NCBI GenBank assembly: GCA_003216465.1
Contig: QCIU01000003.1
Location: 120,471-184,470, forward strand
Source of the DNA: Prochlorococcus sp. AG-402-N10
GTDB taxonomy: Bacteria; Cyanobacteriota; Cyanobacteriia; PCC-6307; Cyanobiaceae
DNA length: 64,000 bases
Direction of reading: 5' to 3'
Position numbers and translations under genes: made by a program. Shown piece by piece: positions 8,290 through 18,591 of the stretch (within the stretch, counting starts at the first letter, position 1; each line of letters opens with the position of its first letter). The notes under the pieces were generated by a model. The model was given only the letters and a program-made list of their open reading frames with translations. It did not search any database and had not been told where the DNA came from.

Positions 8290-10467
8290 GTGATTTTGAA
8301 CCCCGAGTTACAAGAAAAAGAAGAAATAAAAGATTTAATGAAGTCAAAGGATTCTTTTAGAGCTTTCCCTTTGGCGGCAATTACAGGTCATAGTTTATTG
8401 AAGTTATCTTTGCTTTTAGCAGCAGTTGATCCCAGTTTAGGGGGAGTTATTATCGCTGGCGGAAGAGGTACTGGTAAGTCAGTATTAGCTAGGGGTTTGC
8501 ATACTTTACTCCCTCCTATAGAGGTATTAGATTATGAATCAATACTGGAAAAGCTAACAAAGAGAAATAGTAGTACTTCCTTGAGACCTATTGGTAGGAA
8601 CCTAGATCCAGATAAACCAGAGGAATGGGATATTAGTACTAATAAATTGTTAGAGGAGGTAATTGGAAGTGATTATTTGAATCAAATTGAAGAAATTCCG
8701 AAAAAAGTAAGAGAGGCTCCATTTATTCAAGTTCCCATTGGAATAACTGAAGACAGGCTTGTTGGATCAATTGACGTCGCTGCTTCATTAAGTACTGGGG
8801 AACAAGTTTTTCAGCCTGGAATTTTGGCAGAGGCTCATAGAGGTGTTCTTTATGTAGACGATATAAATTTATTGGATGATGGGATTGTAAATTTAATTCT
8901 TGAAGCTACTGGCAGAGAGCAAAACAATATTGAAAGAGATGGTTTAAGTCTCTCCCATCCTTGTAAGTCGCTTTTAATAGCGACTTATAACCCTGAAGAG
9001 GGTGCCTTAAGAGATCATGTTTTAGATCGTTTCGCGATAGTACTTTCTGCAGATCAGTCTATTGATAAAGCTCAAAGGGTTGAAATTACAAAATCTGTTT
9101 TATCACACGCTGAAAATAATATTAAATTTTCAGAAAAATGGTCCGAAGAAACTGATAATTTATCCACACAATTAATTTTGGCGAGGCAATGGTTAAATGA
9201 TGTGAAGATAACAAAAGAGCAAATAACTTATTTGGTAAATGAAGCTCTTAGAGGTGGAGTAGAAGGGCATAGATCAGAATTGTTTGCAGTAAAAGTAGCT
9301 AAGGCAAATGCAGCTCTTCGAGGCGATGAGAATGTGAATTCTGAGGACTTAAAAGCCGCAGTTAGATTAGTTATCCTTCCTCGGGCAATGCAAATGCCAC
9401 CCGAAGATGATGAAATTGAGCCACCGCCTCCAGAGGATCAGAGTCCGCCGCCCCCACCTCAATCAAATAATGACGAATCTGAACCGGAGGCTAATGAAAA
9501 CGACGATAATCAAGAACAAGAGCAAGAAGAAGATAATTCTAATGGAGAAGAAGAATCTAATCCCGAAATTCCTGAAGAATTTATATTAGATCCAGAGGCA
9601 TGTATGGTTGACCCTGATTTACTACTTTTTTCATCAGCCAAAGCAAAGGCTGGCAATAGTGGAAGTAGATCAGTGATTTTAAGTGATAGTAGAGGAAGAT
9701 ATGTAAAACCTATTATTCCAAGAGGTAAAGTAAAAAGAATTGCCGTAGACGCAACTCTTCGAGCTGCTGCTCCTTACCAAAAATCAAGAAGATTAAGGAA
9801 CCCTAATAAATCAATAATTATTGAAGAAAATGATTTTAGGGCAAAGCTTCTTCAGAAAAAGGCTGGTGCTTTAGTTATTTTTCTGGTTGATGCAAGTGGA
9901 TCTATGGCTCTTAACAGAATGCAAAGTGCTAAAGGTGCAGTTATTAGACTTTTGACTGAGGCTTATGAAAATAGAGATGAAGTAGCTCTTATTCCTTTTA
10001 GAGGAAATCAAGCAGAAGTTCTTTTGCCACCTACAAGATCTATAACTGCCGCAAAAAGAAGATTAGAAACAATGCCATGCGGCGGTGGTTCTCCTTTGGC
10101 ACATGGATTAACTCAATCAGCGAAAGTAGCCAAAAATGCCCTCTCTACAGGAGATATAGGTCAGGTTATTGTTGTTGGGATAACTGATGGGAGAGGTAAT
10201 GTCCCTTTAGGGATATCATTAGGACAAACCGAAGTAGATGAAAGTGATAATGAAAGCTTGAATTTGAAACAAGAAGTATTAGATATTGCCGCGAAATATC
10301 CTATGTTAGGAATAAAGCTACTGATTATTGATACAGAAAGGAAATTTATAGGTAGTGGATTTGGGAAAGAATTGGCAGAAGCTGCACAAGGTAAATATGT
10401 TCAACTACCAAAAGCTACTGATAAGTCAATTGCTGCGATGGCCTTAAATGCAATAAATGAATTTTAA
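8290..10467 (+). CDS. chlD: Magnesium chelatase subunit D
   Basis: This 725-residue protein is the ChlD subunit of Mg-chelatase, which with ChlH and ChlI inserts Mg into protoporphyrin IX, the first committed step to chlorophyll. Residues 1 to about 350 form an AAA+ domain ([14 protein letters not shown]). Residues about 375-430 are a proline-rich then very acidic linker with PPPP and E/Q/N runs. The C-terminus is a von Willebrand A domain with the MIDAS motif DASGS near residue 534. The start is GTG at 8290. Length and layout match other cyanobacterial ChlD proteins. Confidence 0.97.
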   Translation: MILNPELQEKEEIKDLMKSKDSFRAFPLAAITGHSLLKLSLLLAAVDPSLGGVIIAGGRGTGKSVLARGLHTLLPPIEVLDYESILEKLTKRNSSTSLRPIGRNLDPDKPEEWDISTNKLLEEVIGSDYLNQIEEIPKKVREAPFIQVPIGITEDRLVGSIDVAASLSTGEQVFQPGILAEAHRGVLYVDDINLLDDGIVNLILEATGREQNNIERDGLSLSHPCKSLLIATYNPEEGALRDHVLDRFAIVLSADQSIDKAQRVEITKSVLSHAENNIKFSEKWSEETDNLSTQLILARQWLNDVKITKEQITYLVNEALRGGVEGHRSELFAVKVAKANAALRGDENVNSEDLKAAVRLVILPRAMQMPPEDDEIEPPPPEDQSPPPPPQSNNDESEPEANENDDNQEQEQEEDNSNGEEESNPEIPEEFILDPEACMVDPDLLLFSSAKAKAGNSGSRSVILSDSRGRYVKPIIPRGKVKRIAVDATLRAAAPYQKSRRLRNPNKSIIIEENDFRAKLLQKKAGALVIFLVDASGSMALNRMQSAKGAVIRLLTEAYENRDEVALIPFRGNQAEVLLPPTRSITAAKRRLETMPCGGGSPLAHGLTQSAKVAKNALSTGDIGQVIVVGITDGRGNVPLGISLGQTEVDESDNESLNLKQEVLDIAAKYPMLGIKLLIIDTERKFIGSGFGKELAEAAQGKYVQLPKATDKSIAAMALNAINEF

Positions 10468-10471
10468 TTTT

Positions 10472-11317
10472 TTATGGATAAATCTCATTAAAGAATTTTG
10501 AAAGTCCAATTGTTAAATCTCTTATAGATTTGGTTAATTCTTTATCTTTCAATAATTTTTCGAAATCATTGCTCATTTCATCAAACTTTCCAGATACCGA
10601 CTTTGTAGCATTTATTATTAACTTGATATCATTAAGAGTTTCTTCGTCATCTATGGTAGATAAAATATTATTTAAATGACCAGCTGCAATTGTTATTTCT
10701 TTTATCAAAGGTTTTACTCTTAAGATTTCTTGCTTTGATAAATAAATAAGTTCATCAAGATTTTCTTGTGTTTTATCAAATTGATCTATTGAATTGACAA
10801 CATTTTCAACTAAATTTTCTTGATTTGATTCTTTAAGTATTTGATTGAGTCTATTAGTTATATTTGAAAGACTTGAAAGCTGCTTCCCAGTAATAGTGTC
10901 ACCTTTGCAAACAATTAATTTGCTATCGCATTTATCTGATAAGGCTTTTTCAGTATTCTTTGGGATTGTTTTTTCACTTGTTTCTAAAGCAACTTGAACA
11001 TCGCCACCTAAAAAAGAATTTGTGACAACCTTTGCAAATGTTGGCCTGGGAAGAATTATATCAGGATTATTTATAACAATTTTTGCTTTGATTTTTTCAT
11101 TAGCAAAGATAATATCTTCAATTGAACCTATTAAAATACCCCGGTAAGTTACTGGAGATTTCTTTGATAAGCCGCTAGCATTATTAAATTCTGCAAAAAG
11201 GTGCCAATTTTTTGAAGATAATTTTATTCCTCTCAGCCAGAAAGAAAAAAATGTAAATATTAAAATACCCCCCAATAAGGAAAATCCTACTATTGAATCT
11301 CGTAAGCTTCTACGCAT
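10472..11317 (-). CDS. MCE/MlaD-family lipid ABC transporter substrate-binding protein
   Basis: The 281-residue protein has one N-terminal membrane segment (about residues 10-28) followed by an MCE domain with NNASGLSKKSPVTYRG, which is the classic MlaD/TGD2 opening, then a helical C-terminal half. MCE proteins form periplasmic rings that carry phospholipids between membranes. The ATP-binding partner lies directly upstream, 5 bp away on the same strand; the MlaE-like permease is not in this window. In chloroplasts the equivalent is the TGD1-2-3 complex. The precise lipid is unknown. Confidence 0.88.
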   Translation of the reverse strand: MRRSLRDSIVGFSLLGGILIFTFFSFWLRGIKLSSKNWHLFAEFNNASGLSKKSPVTYRGILIGSIEDIIFANEKIKAKIVINNPDIILPRPTFAKVVTNSFLGGDVQVALETSEKTIPKNTEKALSDKCDSKLIVCKGDTITGKQLSSLSNITNRLNQILKESNQENLVENVVNSIDQFDKTQENLDELIYLSKQEILRVKPLIKEITIAAGHLNNILSTIDDEETLNDIKLIINATKSVSGKFDEMSNDFEKLLKDKELTKSIRDLTIGLSKFFNEIYP

Positions 11318-11322
11318 AATGT

Positions 11323-12108
11323 TTAAATCTCTTTTGGTTGCATTGGTCCATCAAGTTTCCCATTCCTAAATTGAAAAACATAAGGATCATTACTCCTTTT
11401 AAATTCATCAATTGAACCGGCCCATCTGAATTTACCTCCATAAAGCATTATAACTTTGTCTGAAGTCCTTTCTATAGTACTAAGAACATGGCTAACAACA
11501 ATAGATGATCCTTTGACTTTATTATTTGTCTTATTAATTAAGTCCTCAATTCTTGATGAGGCAATAGGGTCTAGCCCAGCAGTAGGCTCATCAAAAAGTA
11601 ATAATGGATGATTGTTTTTATACAAATTTTTTTCTGTGATTAATGCCCTTGCAAAACTAACTCTTTTTTGCATTCCTCCACTTAATTCGTTTGGAAGTTT
11701 CTTCTCAATATTGAATAATCCTACCTCCTCTAGACATTCTCTAACAATTTCTTTAATGAATTTTTTGGACAACTTTTTATTCCTTTGGAGTATGAAACCT
11801 ACATTCTCTTCAATAGTCAAAGAGCCCAACAAAGCAGGATTTTGAAAAACTAACCTTACGTCTGGCGGATTATTTTGATCTAATCTTAAGTAAGTTTGTT
11901 TCTCCCCAAATATGCTTAATTCTCCTTCTGTGGGTAAAATTAAACCTGCTAAAATTTTTAATATAGTTGATTTCCCAGAACCAGAGGGGCCAACAATAGC
12001 TAATTTTTCTCCCTCTTTGAGTTTTAAATTGATTTTATTTAGCACATTAAGTTCACCCCAACTAATAGATAGATTATTTGTTTCTACAGCGGGTTTTGAA
12101 TTTTTCAA
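11323..12108 (-). CDS. ABC transporter ATP-binding protein (MlaF/TGD3-like)
   Basis: This 261-residue nucleotide-binding subunit has Walker A GPSGSGKST, the signature LSGGMQKRVSFARAL, Walker B LLLFDEPTAGLDP, and a switch His in VVSHVLSTIER. LSGGMQ-R-V plus the adjacent MCE gene point to the Mla/TGD lipid transporter class. It drives lipid movement by ATP hydrolysis on the cytoplasmic face. The only upstream start in frame is TTG at 12108. It and the MCE gene form a two-gene operon transcribed away from the divergent yvcK-like gene. Confidence 0.9.
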   Translation of the reverse strand: MKNSKPAVETNNLSISWGELNVLNKINLKLKEGEKLAIVGPSGSGKSTILKILAGLILPTEGELSIFGEKQTYLRLDQNNPPDVRLVFQNPALLGSLTIEENVGFILQRNKKLSKKFIKEIVRECLEEVGLFNIEKKLPNELSGGMQKRVSFARALITEKNLYKNNHPLLLFDEPTAGLDPIASSRIEDLINKTNNKVKGSSIVVSHVLSTIERTSDKVIMLYGGKFRWAGSIDEFKRSNDPYVFQFRNGKLDGPMQPKEI

Positions 12109-12239
12109 ATTTATTTAGAGCAATTTATCCTTAATTACATATTGCCTACTTTTTATAAATTAAAAAAGTGTGTATGTATTTGATTTATAATTAATTTTAA
12201 TAATTTAAATTTTCAAAAGATAATTTAAGAGGTTTCTTG

Positions 12240-13625
12240 ATGAAGAAGAAGAAAAAAAGATTAAAAAAAACTTTTTCTTATTTTAAAAAGTCTAATTTAG
12301 GTTTGATAAACAGAATTATAAGAATTCTTAGTTGGCTTTTGCCAGGTTTAGTCATAAAAAGGTGGATTATAACGTCTGCCATTGGATTGTTGATTTCTTT
12401 ATTAGGTATTGCTATATGGACTAATTTAAGACCAATTTATTTGTTGATTGAGGTCTTTTTTTGGATAATGAATGGCCTAACAAGTATTTTGCCAGTTTCG
12501 GTTTTGGGGCCATTAATTCTACTAATTGGTCTTCTTTTAATTGGTTTAGGGCAAAATAGAAGTATTAATTCAATACAAAGAGCACTTGTTCCAGAAAAGA
12601 ATACTTTTTTAGTAGATGCACTAAGAGTAAAAAGTAAATTAAATCGGGGTCCAAATATTGTTGCTATTGGAGGGGGTACAGGTTTGTCAACCTTATTGAA
12701 AGGCTTAAAAAACTACAGTAGTAACATCACAGCAATAGTTACAGTTTCTGATGATGGAGGAAGTAGTGGCGTTTTACGAAAACAACTAGGGGTTCAACCA
12801 CCTGGAGATATAAGAAATTGCTTGGCAGCATTGTCAAACGAAGAACCTATTTTAACAAGATTATTTCAGTACAGATTTTCAGGAGGTAGCGGTTTGGAAG
12901 GCCATAGCTTTGGAAATCTATTTATATCTGCTTTGACAACTATCACTGGCAGTTTAGAAAAAGCAGTTCAAGCTTCTAGTAAAGTTTTAGCGGTTCAAGG
13001 ACAAGTTTTACCAGCTACGAATGTTGATGTAGTCCTTTGGGCTGAGCTTGAAGATGGAGAGAAAATATTTGGAGAAAGTAAAATAAGTCAATCTAAAAAG
13101 TTGATTTCAAGGATTGGTTACCTTCCAGAAAATCCATCAGCTCTTTCAAGTGCGCTTGACTCTATCAAGGAAGCAGACCTAATAGTACTAGGTCCAGGGA
13201 GTCTTTATACTTCTTTGCTTCCTAATTTACTTGTGCCAGAAATTGTAGATGCTCTTCTAAAAAGTAATGCTCCAAAGATTTATATAAGTAACTTAATGAC
13301 TCAGCCTGGGGAGACTGATGGACTTAATGTGTATCAGCACTTAAAAGCGATAGAAAAGCAATTATCAAATTTTGGTGTAAATACTCGAATATTTAATGCA
13401 ATACTTTCTCAAGCACAATTTGAAAAGTCACCTCTTGTTGATTATTACCAAAGTAGAGGAGCTGTACCAGTCGTTTGCAATAAAGAAGAATTGATTTCAG
13501 AAGGATATTATGTTTTGCAAGCGCCACTTTATTCAAGAAGAATAACTCCTACGCTTAGGCATGATTCCCGGAGATTGGCGAGAGCAGTAATGTTTATTTA
13601 CAAAAAATTGAAGAAGTTAAATTAA
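12240..13625 (+). CDS. YvcK/CofD-like family protein with an N-terminal membrane anchor
   Basis: The soluble part from about residue 140 matches the YvcK (GlmR) branch of the CofD-like superfamily: [38 protein letters not shown] and [12 protein letters not shown]. YvcK binds UDP-sugars in Bacillus and controls carbon flow into cell-wall precursors; function here is inferred. Unlike the short bacterial proteins, about 100 N-terminal residues are basic followed by two hydrophobic stretches (about 40-60 and 75-105), a cyanobacterial arrangement. ATG at 12240 has AAGAGG seven bases upstream and is preferred over TTG at 12237. Its stop overlaps that of ndhJ by 4 bp. Confidence 0.87.
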   Translation: MKKKKKRLKKTFSYFKKSNLGLINRIIRILSWLLPGLVIKRWIITSAIGLLISLLGIAIWTNLRPIYLLIEVFFWIMNGLTSILPVSVLGPLILLIGLLLIGLGQNRSINSIQRALVPEKNTFLVDALRVKSKLNRGPNIVAIGGGTGLSTLLKGLKNYSSNITAIVTVSDDGGSSGVLRKQLGVQPPGDIRNCLAALSNEEPILTRLFQYRFSGGSGLEGHSFGNLFISALTTITGSLEKAVQASSKVLAVQGQVLPATNVDVVLWAELEDGEKIFGESKISQSKKLISRIGYLPENPSALSSALDSIKEADLIVLGPGSLYTSLLPNLLVPEIVDALLKSNAPKIYISNLMTQPGETDGLNVYQHLKAIEKQLSNFGVNTRIFNAILSQAQFEKSPLVDYYQSRGAVPVVCNKEELISEGYYVLQAPLYSRRITPTLRHDSRRLARAVMFIYKKLKKLN

Positions 13626-14155
13626 AAAGCATCTTGTAATTCATAAAAATCAGGTTGAATATAATCTTTTCTTAATGGCCATCCTCTCCAGTCTTCTGGC
13701 ATCAAAAGTCTTTTTGGATTTGGATGATCAGCGAAATTGATCCCATACATGTCATAAGTTTCTCTTTCTTGCCAATCACTACCTTTGAAAATTTTGTAAA
13801 GACTAGGTATAGATAAATCTGAATCTCTATTTAAAAAAACTTTAACTCTAATTTCTTTAATCTCCTTTATGTCACAAATATCTCCAAGTGAAATTAAGTG
13901 GTAAAAGCTTACAAGACATTTCCCTGGACCTTCATCATAACCTCCTTGACACTGAAGATAATTAAATCCATATTTTTTTAAAGCAGATATTGCTTCGTAT
14001 AGTTTTTCTGGCTTTACAGAAAGTATCTCAACACCTATGTGATCATTACCTAAAGATTGGTTAATTATTCCATCTTCAGCAAGTTGATTGCTTATTATTC
14101 CCCTTTGTTCTACTAACTTTTCTGAAGATTCGGGTAAATTATCGTTTTCCATCAT
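13622..14155 (-). CDS. ndhJ: NAD(P)H-quinone oxidoreductase subunit J
   Basis: The 177-residue protein is the 30-kDa-type subunit of the thylakoid NDH-1 complex. The family signature [34 protein letters not shown] is evident, read as the motifs ERETYDM and [10 protein letters not shown] in order near the C-terminus. NDH-1 takes electrons from ferredoxin to plastoquinone for cyclic and respiratory flow and CO2 uptake. It is the last gene of ndhC-ndhK-ndhJ, 8 bp after ndhK. Two adjacent ATG codons are possible starts. Confidence 0.96.
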   Translation of the reverse strand: MMENDNLPESSEKLVEQRGIISNQLAEDGIINQSLGNDHIGVEILSVKPEKLYEAISALKKYGFNYLQCQGGYDEGPGKCLVSFYHLISLGDICDIKEIKEIRVKVFLNRDSDLSIPSLYKIFKGSDWQERETYDMYGINFADHPNPKRLLMPEDWRGWPLRKDYIQPDFYELQDAF

Positions 14156-14163
14156 TATTTATC

Positions 14164-14898
14164 TTAATCAATTAAATCTACTTCATTTATATTTTCAATA
14201 GATTCATCTACAGTTTCTTCTATCTGCTCTAAATTAGAAGATTCAATTGATTTCTCAGATTTTTTATTTAAGTATTCTCCAGTATTTTTCGAAAAAATAA
14301 GATTCATATTATGTTCAACTGTTATGTATCTATGTGTCTGATCAGTTTTACTTCGTTCAAGAATACTTTCATTACCGACTTTTTTTCTTAATTTTATAAC
14401 TGCATCAAAAATTGCTTCTGGTCTGGGAGGACATCCAGGTAGATATAAATCAACTGGAATTAGTTTATCAACCCCCCTTACGGCTGTGGTTGAGTCTGCG
14501 CTAAACATTCCACCAGTAATTGTGCAAGCGCCCATGGCAATTACATATTTTGGTTCTGGCATTTGCTCATATAATCTTACTAATGCGGGCGCCATCTTCA
14601 TTGTTACAGTCCCCGCCACAATAAGTAAGTCAGCTTGCCTGGGGGAGCTTCTGGGTACAAGACCAAATCTATCGAAATCAAACCTAGAACCTATAAGCGC
14701 TGCAAATTCAATGAAGCAGCAAGCGGTTCCATATAAAAGAGGCCATAGACTACTTAATCTAGCCCAATTGTGAAGATCATCTAAACTTGTCATTATTATG
14801 TTTTCGCTCAAGTCAGTTGTAACTTGAGGAGCTCCGAGAGGATTACAAGTTTCTTCTCTTAGTTCTCTAATTGCTTTTGGTGAAAGTGAATTGTTCAA
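14164..14898 (-). CDS. ndhK: NAD(P)H-quinone oxidoreductase subunit K
   Basis: This 244-residue subunit carries the N2 Fe-S cluster site: the paired cysteines in [11 protein letters not shown], then [22 protein letters not shown] and [11 protein letters not shown]. It sits at the quinone end of the NDH-1 peripheral arm. The C-terminal tail beyond about residue 200 is acidic and poorly conserved. The only start at the expected place is TTG at 14898, 4 bp from the ndhC stop, typical of translational coupling. Confidence 0.97.
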   Translation of the reverse strand: MNNSLSPKAIRELREETCNPLGAPQVTTDLSENIIMTSLDDLHNWARLSSLWPLLYGTACCFIEFAALIGSRFDFDRFGLVPRSSPRQADLLIVAGTVTMKMAPALVRLYEQMPEPKYVIAMGACTITGGMFSADSTTAVRGVDKLIPVDLYLPGCPPRPEAIFDAVIKLRKKVGNESILERSKTDQTHRYITVEHNMNLIFSKNTGEYLNKKSEKSIESSNLEQIEETVDESIENINEVDLID

Positions 14899-14902
14899 TT
14901 TT

Positions 14903-15265
14903 TTAACTCCATTCTAATGCTCCTTTCCTCCAAGCGTAAGCAAGGGCAATTACAAGTATTGCAATGAATATTAAAGCTTCAATGAATGCTAGTAGGCCCA
15001 GTCTATTGAATGCAACAGCCCAAGGATAAAGGAATACTGTCTCTACATCAAATATAACGAATACTAAAGCAAACATGTAATATCTTATGTTGAATTGAAT
15101 CCATGCTCCGCCAATAGGCTCCATTCCAGATTCGTAGGTTAATTTTCTCTCCCCAGTTCTTCCTTTTGGAGCAACTATAAGATTAGTAACTAAAGCTAAA
15201 ATTGGAACGGCGCCGGCAATTATTAAAAAACCTAAAAAATATTCGTAGCCTGGTAATGAAAACAT
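14903..15265 (-). CDS. ndhC: NAD(P)H-quinone oxidoreductase subunit 3
   Basis: The 120-residue membrane protein has three transmembrane helices and the subunit A/3 signature around [15 protein letters not shown], followed by [15 protein letters not shown]. It is part of the membrane arm of NDH-1 next to the quinone site. It is the first gene of the ndhC-K-J operon, starting with ATG. The 74 bp between it and the divergent rubA gene must contain both promoters. Confidence 0.97.
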   Translation of the reverse strand: MFSLPGYEYFLGFLIIAGAVPILALVTNLIVAPKGRTGERKLTYESGMEPIGGAWIQFNIRYYMFALVFVIFDVETVFLYPWAVAFNRLGLLAFIEALIFIAILVIALAYAWRKGALEWS

Positions 15266-15339
15266 TTAAAAAAAATTTGTAGGAAAATTCACTTAATTAA
15301 GCAAAATCTTTTAGAGTCTCTAAAGTTAAATACTAAACC

Positions 15340-15768
15340 GTGAGTGAAAACATTCAACCATCTTCTGAGGATACCCAAATAGTTGAAGATTTAGCAAAGG
15401 AGAAATTTTCTGAAAGTCTCCCAGAAATTAAAGATAAAGAACTTCTTACTAATTTAGAACAAAATAGATTTGAATGTAGAAGTTGTGGATATATTTATGA
15501 CCCGATAGAAGGCAACAAGAAACTTAATATACCCAAAAATACACCTTTTTCACTAATAGATGGAAATACATTTGCTTGCCCAGTTTGTAGAGCAGGTAAG
15601 AATTTATACAAAGATATAGGACCAAGAGAAAAACCTAGTGGCTTTGAAGAGAATCTAACTTATGGCTTTGGTTTCAATAGTTTGCCACCAGGTCAGAAGA
15701 ATATTTTAATTTTTGGAGGTTTAGCATTCGCCGCAGCATGTTTCCTTTCTTTGTACTCTTTGCATTAA
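15340..15768 (+). CDS. rubA: Membrane-anchored rubredoxin
   Basis: The 142-residue protein has a rubredoxin domain with two Cys-x2-Cys pairs (C46/C49 in ECRSCGYIYDP and C80/C83 in FACPVCRAG), which bind one iron, and a C-terminal membrane helix at about residues 121-140. In cyanobacteria and chloroplasts RubA (RBD1) is needed for photosystem II assembly. The start is GTG at 15340. It is followed within 10 bp by ycf48 and then psbE-F-L-J, the conserved PSII assembly cassette. Confidence 0.95.
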   Translation: MSENIQPSSEDTQIVEDLAKEKFSESLPEIKDKELLTNLEQNRFECRSCGYIYDPIEGNKKLNIPKNTPFSLIDGNTFACPVCRAGKNLYKDIGPREKPSGFEENLTYGFGFNSLPPGQKNILIFGGLAFAAACFLSLYSLH

Positions 15769-15777
15769 TATATATCC

Positions 15778-16791
15778 ATGAGAAAATTTTTAACTAGTAT
15801 TCCAAACCTTTTATTGTCTTTATCACTTTGTTTTGTTTTAAGTAGTTGCTCTTCAACTGGTGTAAATTTGAGTGATAGTAGTCCTTGGGAAACAATCCAA
15901 TTTGAAGACCAGTCAAATGTATTAGACATCGATTTTATAGATAATAATCATGGCTTTCTAGTGGGTTCAAATAGATTAATAATGGAATCTAATGATGGAG
16001 GTAAATCATGGGAAAAGAGATCATTAGATATATCTGCAGAAGAGAATTTTCGTTTGCTTGATATAGATTTTAAAGGTTCGGAAGGATGGCTAATAGGCCA
16101 ACCATCATTAATAATGCATACTATTGATGAAGGTAAAAATTGGACTAGGCTATCCTTGGGTAAGCTGCCTGGCCAACCTTTTTTAGTTTCAACTGTTGAT
16201 GAAGGGGCTGCTGAATTAGCAACAACTTCAGCTGCAATTTATGTAACCGCAAATAGTGGTGAAACATGGGAAGCAAAAGTTTCAGACCCCTCGGAACAGG
16301 GGGGTATAAGAGATTTAAGAAGAACATCTAATGGAGATTATGTAAGTGTAAGTAGTCTTGGCAACTTCTTTTCTACACTTGATAGTGAAAGTGATACATG
16401 GATAGCTCACCAAAGAGCTAGTAGTAAGAGAGTTCAAAGCATTGGTTTTAAACCAAGCGGTAATTTATGGATGTTATCCAGAGGAGCTGAAATAAGATTT
16501 AATGAAGATAGTGATGATGTAGAAAGTTGGACTAAACCAATTATTCCAATTTTAAATGGCTATAACTATTTAGATATGGGGTGGGATCCTGATGGAAATA
16601 TCTGGGCAGGTGGTGGTAATGGGACTTTAATAGTTAGTAAAGATGATGGTAAGACATGGAATTCAGATCCTATCGCTTCAAACTTACCAACCAATTTCAT
16701 CAAGATTCAATTCTTAGAAAAAGACGAATTAGATACTACTAAAGGCTTTATCTTAGGGGAAAGAGGTTACATCTTAAAATGGGTTGGTTGA
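15778..16791 (+). CDS. ycf48: Photosystem II assembly factor Ycf48 (HCF136)
   Basis: This 337-residue protein is a seven-bladed beta-propeller of the Ycf48/HCF136 family. Its N-terminus is a lipoprotein signal with a lipobox LSSC (Cys24). Repeats with the G-x-S-W / GKTW pattern (for example [32 protein letters not shown]) mark the blades. It binds newly made D1 and helps form the PSII reaction centre in the thylakoid lumen. It lies between rubA and psbE on the same strand, consistent with its role. Confidence 0.95.
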   Translation: MRKFLTSIPNLLLSLSLCFVLSSCSSTGVNLSDSSPWETIQFEDQSNVLDIDFIDNNHGFLVGSNRLIMESNDGGKSWEKRSLDISAEENFRLLDIDFKGSEGWLIGQPSLIMHTIDEGKNWTRLSLGKLPGQPFLVSTVDEGAAELATTSAAIYVTANSGETWEAKVSDPSEQGGIRDLRRTSNGDYVSVSSLGNFFSTLDSESDTWIAHQRASSKRVQSIGFKPSGNLWMLSRGAEIRFNEDSDDVESWTKPIIPILNGYNYLDMGWDPDGNIWAGGGNGTLIVSKDDGKTWNSDPIASNLPTNFIKIQFLEKDELDTTKGFILGERGYILKWVG

Positions 16792-16925
16792 GCTCAAATA
16801 AAGTAATAAAAATAAAAAAAACCTTAATTTTGTTGTAATTTAACAACTGTCTGTAACCAAGCTGTAATTTTCTTCACAAACTTATGATTTTTCCTTGTAA
16901 GATCATAGGGTAAATAATTGTGATT

Positions 16926-17174
16926 ATGGCCGCAGGTTCAACGGGTGAACGCCCATTCTTTGAAATAATCACCAGTATTAGATACTGGATTATTCATGCA
17001 GTAACACTTCCAGCTATTTTTATAGCAGGGTTCCTATTTGTTTATACAGGATTAGCCTATGATGCTTTTGGAACTCCCCGTCCGGATAGTTATTTCCAGG
17101 CGTCCGAATCAAAAGCGCCTGTAGTAACGCAAAGATATGATGCTAAATCTCAATTAGACTTAAGAACAAAATAA
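16926..17174 (+). CDS. psbE: Cytochrome b559 alpha subunit
   Basis: The 82-residue protein begins [14 protein letters not shown], the usual PsbE opening, so ATG 16926 is chosen over the in-frame GTG at 16920. The single membrane helix contains the heme-ligand histidine in [11 protein letters not shown]. With PsbF it forms cytochrome b559, needed for PSII assembly and photoprotection. It leads the psbE-F-L-J cluster, 135 bp after ycf48; that gap could hold its own promoter. Confidence 0.98.
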   Translation: MAAGSTGERPFFEIITSIRYWIIHAVTLPAIFIAGFLFVYTGLAYDAFGTPRPDSYFQASESKAPVVTQRYDAKSQLDLRTK

Positions 17175-17176
17175 AC

Positions 17177-17323
17177 ATGACTAATTCACAAGCTCCAATG
17201 CAGGCTGCTGAAGTCCGCGTTTATCCTATTTTTACTGTTCGTTGGCTTGCAGTGCATGCTCTTGCTATACCCTCAGTATTTTTCTTGGGTGCCATAGCAG
17301 CTATGCAATTTATCAGACGTTAA
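17177..17323 (+). CDS. psbF: Cytochrome b559 beta subunit
   Basis: A 48-residue protein translated directly from the sequence: it starts [13 protein letters not shown] and contains [18 protein letters not shown], in which the histidine is the second axial heme ligand of cytochrome b559. One membrane helix follows and the protein ends FIRR. ATG is 2 bp after the psbE stop, typical of this operon. Confidence 0.97.
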   Translation: MTNSQAPMQAAEVRVYPIFTVRWLAVHALAIPSVFFLGAIAAMQFIRR

Positions 17324-17334
17324 CCTTATCAACT

Positions 17335-17454
17335 ATGCAAGCAAACGAAAATCCAAATAAAGTTCCAGTAGAACTTAACCGTACAAGTCTTTATTTAGGC
17401 TTGTTATCTGTATTTGTTTTGGGAATTTTATTTTCCAGTTACTTTTTCAATTAA
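17335..17454 (+). CDS. psbL: Photosystem II protein L
   Basis: The 39-residue peptide starts [20 protein letters not shown] and ends SSYFFN, the strongly conserved PsbL pattern. One membrane helix. PsbL sits at the PSII dimer interface and is needed for normal QA function. The gene starts at ATG 17335, 11 bp after psbF; a longer frame back to 17242 is not used. Confidence 0.97.
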   Translation: MQANENPNKVPVELNRTSLYLGLLSVFVLGILFSSYFFN

Positions 17455-17463
17455 ATTAAAATT

Positions 17464-17658
17464 ATGAGCAAATTAAAAGGCCCTGATGGCAGAATTCCTG
17501 ATAGATTACCTGATGGCAGACCAGCTGTTGCTTGGGAAAGGAGATGGACAGAAGGAACATTACCACTTTGGCTTGTCGCTACAGCAGGTGGGATAGCGGT
17601 TATTTTCGTACTAGGAATATTTTTCTATGGATCATATAACGGAGTTGGTTCAGCTTAA
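17464..17658 (+). CDS. psbJ: Photosystem II protein J
   Basis: The 64-residue protein has a PsbJ transmembrane segment with the GSYNG motif ([12 protein letters not shown] at the C-terminus) and [12 protein letters not shown] at the start of the helix. It is longer at the N-terminus than the roughly 40-residue form of other cyanobacteria: about 25 extra residues ([17 protein letters not shown]). This extension is usual in marine picocyanobacteria as far as I recall. PsbJ supports electron flow from QA in PSII. It is the last gene of the cassette. Confidence 0.95.
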   Translation: MSKLKGPDGRIPDRLPDGRPAVAWERRWTEGTLPLWLVATAGGIAVIFVLGIFFYGSYNGVGSA

Positions 17659-17690
17659 ATTAGTCATATCTTTTTGGATTGATACACTAT

Positions 17691-18590
17691 CTAATTCCAA
17701 TAAGAATCTGTGAATATCTCTAGCTTTGATTTTGTAGAGCTAGGGATATTTTCCTTTTGAGTTATTAAACCATCCTTCAAAGAATCATGGGATTTACTCT
17801 TAGGTCTCTCTATGTCAATAACTTTTGCTATTTCAAAGACAATTTTATTAGCAACATCAGTATTTGCTCTTAGATTTTTCATTACCATTTCTACTGATAC
17901 TTCCTGGTGAGTTTGATGCCAGCAATCATAATCAGTAACCATAGATAAAGAGGAATAAGCTATCTCAGCTTCTTTAGCTAATCTTGCTTCAGTATGATTA
18001 GTCATTCCTATTATTGAACATCCCCAACTTCTATATAAATTAGATTCTGCTCTGGTCGAGAAAGCTGGCCCTTCCATCGCAAGATATGTACCTCCTCTAT
18101 GTAATTGCCTTCCGCCAGGAATATTTTTTTCCCCAACATTACTTAAAATTCCTGATAAATTTCTACAGAAAGGATCTCCCATAGTTATGTGAGCTACTGC
18201 TCCCTCATTAAAAAATGTTGCTGGTCTTTTGCTAGTTCGATCAATAAATTGATCTGGGACAACAATATCAAGGGGCCTAATTTGTTCCTGGAGGGACCCC
18301 ACTGCTGATGGAGCTATTATCCATCTAACCCCAATTGATCTAAGAGCCCAAATATTTGCTCTGTAAGGTATTTCTGTTGGATTTAACCTATGTGTTTTGC
18401 CATGTCTAGGTAAAAATGCAACTTCTAAATTGCCAATTTTATAAAGCCTAATTGAATCAGAAGGTTTACCATAAGGTGTATTGACTTTAACTTCCTTAAA
18501 ACATTCTATTTTATCTATTGAATAGAAACCACTTCCACCAATTATTCCTAATTTTGAATTTTCAATTGGTAATAAATGCTCTTTATTCAT
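17691..18590 (-). CDS. mtnP: S-methyl-5'-thioadenosine phosphorylase
   Basis: The 299-residue protein is a class II nucleoside phosphorylase: GIIGGSGFYSI near the N-terminus, FLPRHGKTHRLNPTEIPYRANIWAL, and the family block GGTYLAMEGPAFSTRAES followed by IGMTNHTEARLAKEAEI. MTAP splits methylthioadenosine from polyamine and related metabolism into adenine and methylthioribose-1-phosphate. The first ATG is 1 bp from the divergent NDH/SelD fusion start, so the two share a minimal intergenic region. It ends convergent with psbJ. Confidence 0.93.
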   Translation of the reverse strand: MNKEHLLPIENSKLGIIGGSGFYSIDKIECFKEVKVNTPYGKPSDSIRLYKIGNLEVAFLPRHGKTHRLNPTEIPYRANIWALRSIGVRWIIAPSAVGSLQEQIRPLDIVVPDQFIDRTSKRPATFFNEGAVAHITMGDPFCRNLSGILSNVGEKNIPGGRQLHRGGTYLAMEGPAFSTRAESNLYRSWGCSIIGMTNHTEARLAKEAEIAYSSLSMVTDYDCWHQTHQEVSVEMVMKNLRANTDVANKIVFEIAKVIDIERPKSKSHDSLKDGLITQKENIPSSTKSKLEIFTDSYWN

Positions 18591-18591
18591 T

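Noticed and set aside
17242..17334. Extended reading frame before psbL
   Set aside because: It runs through psbF in another frame; psbL starts at ATG 17335.
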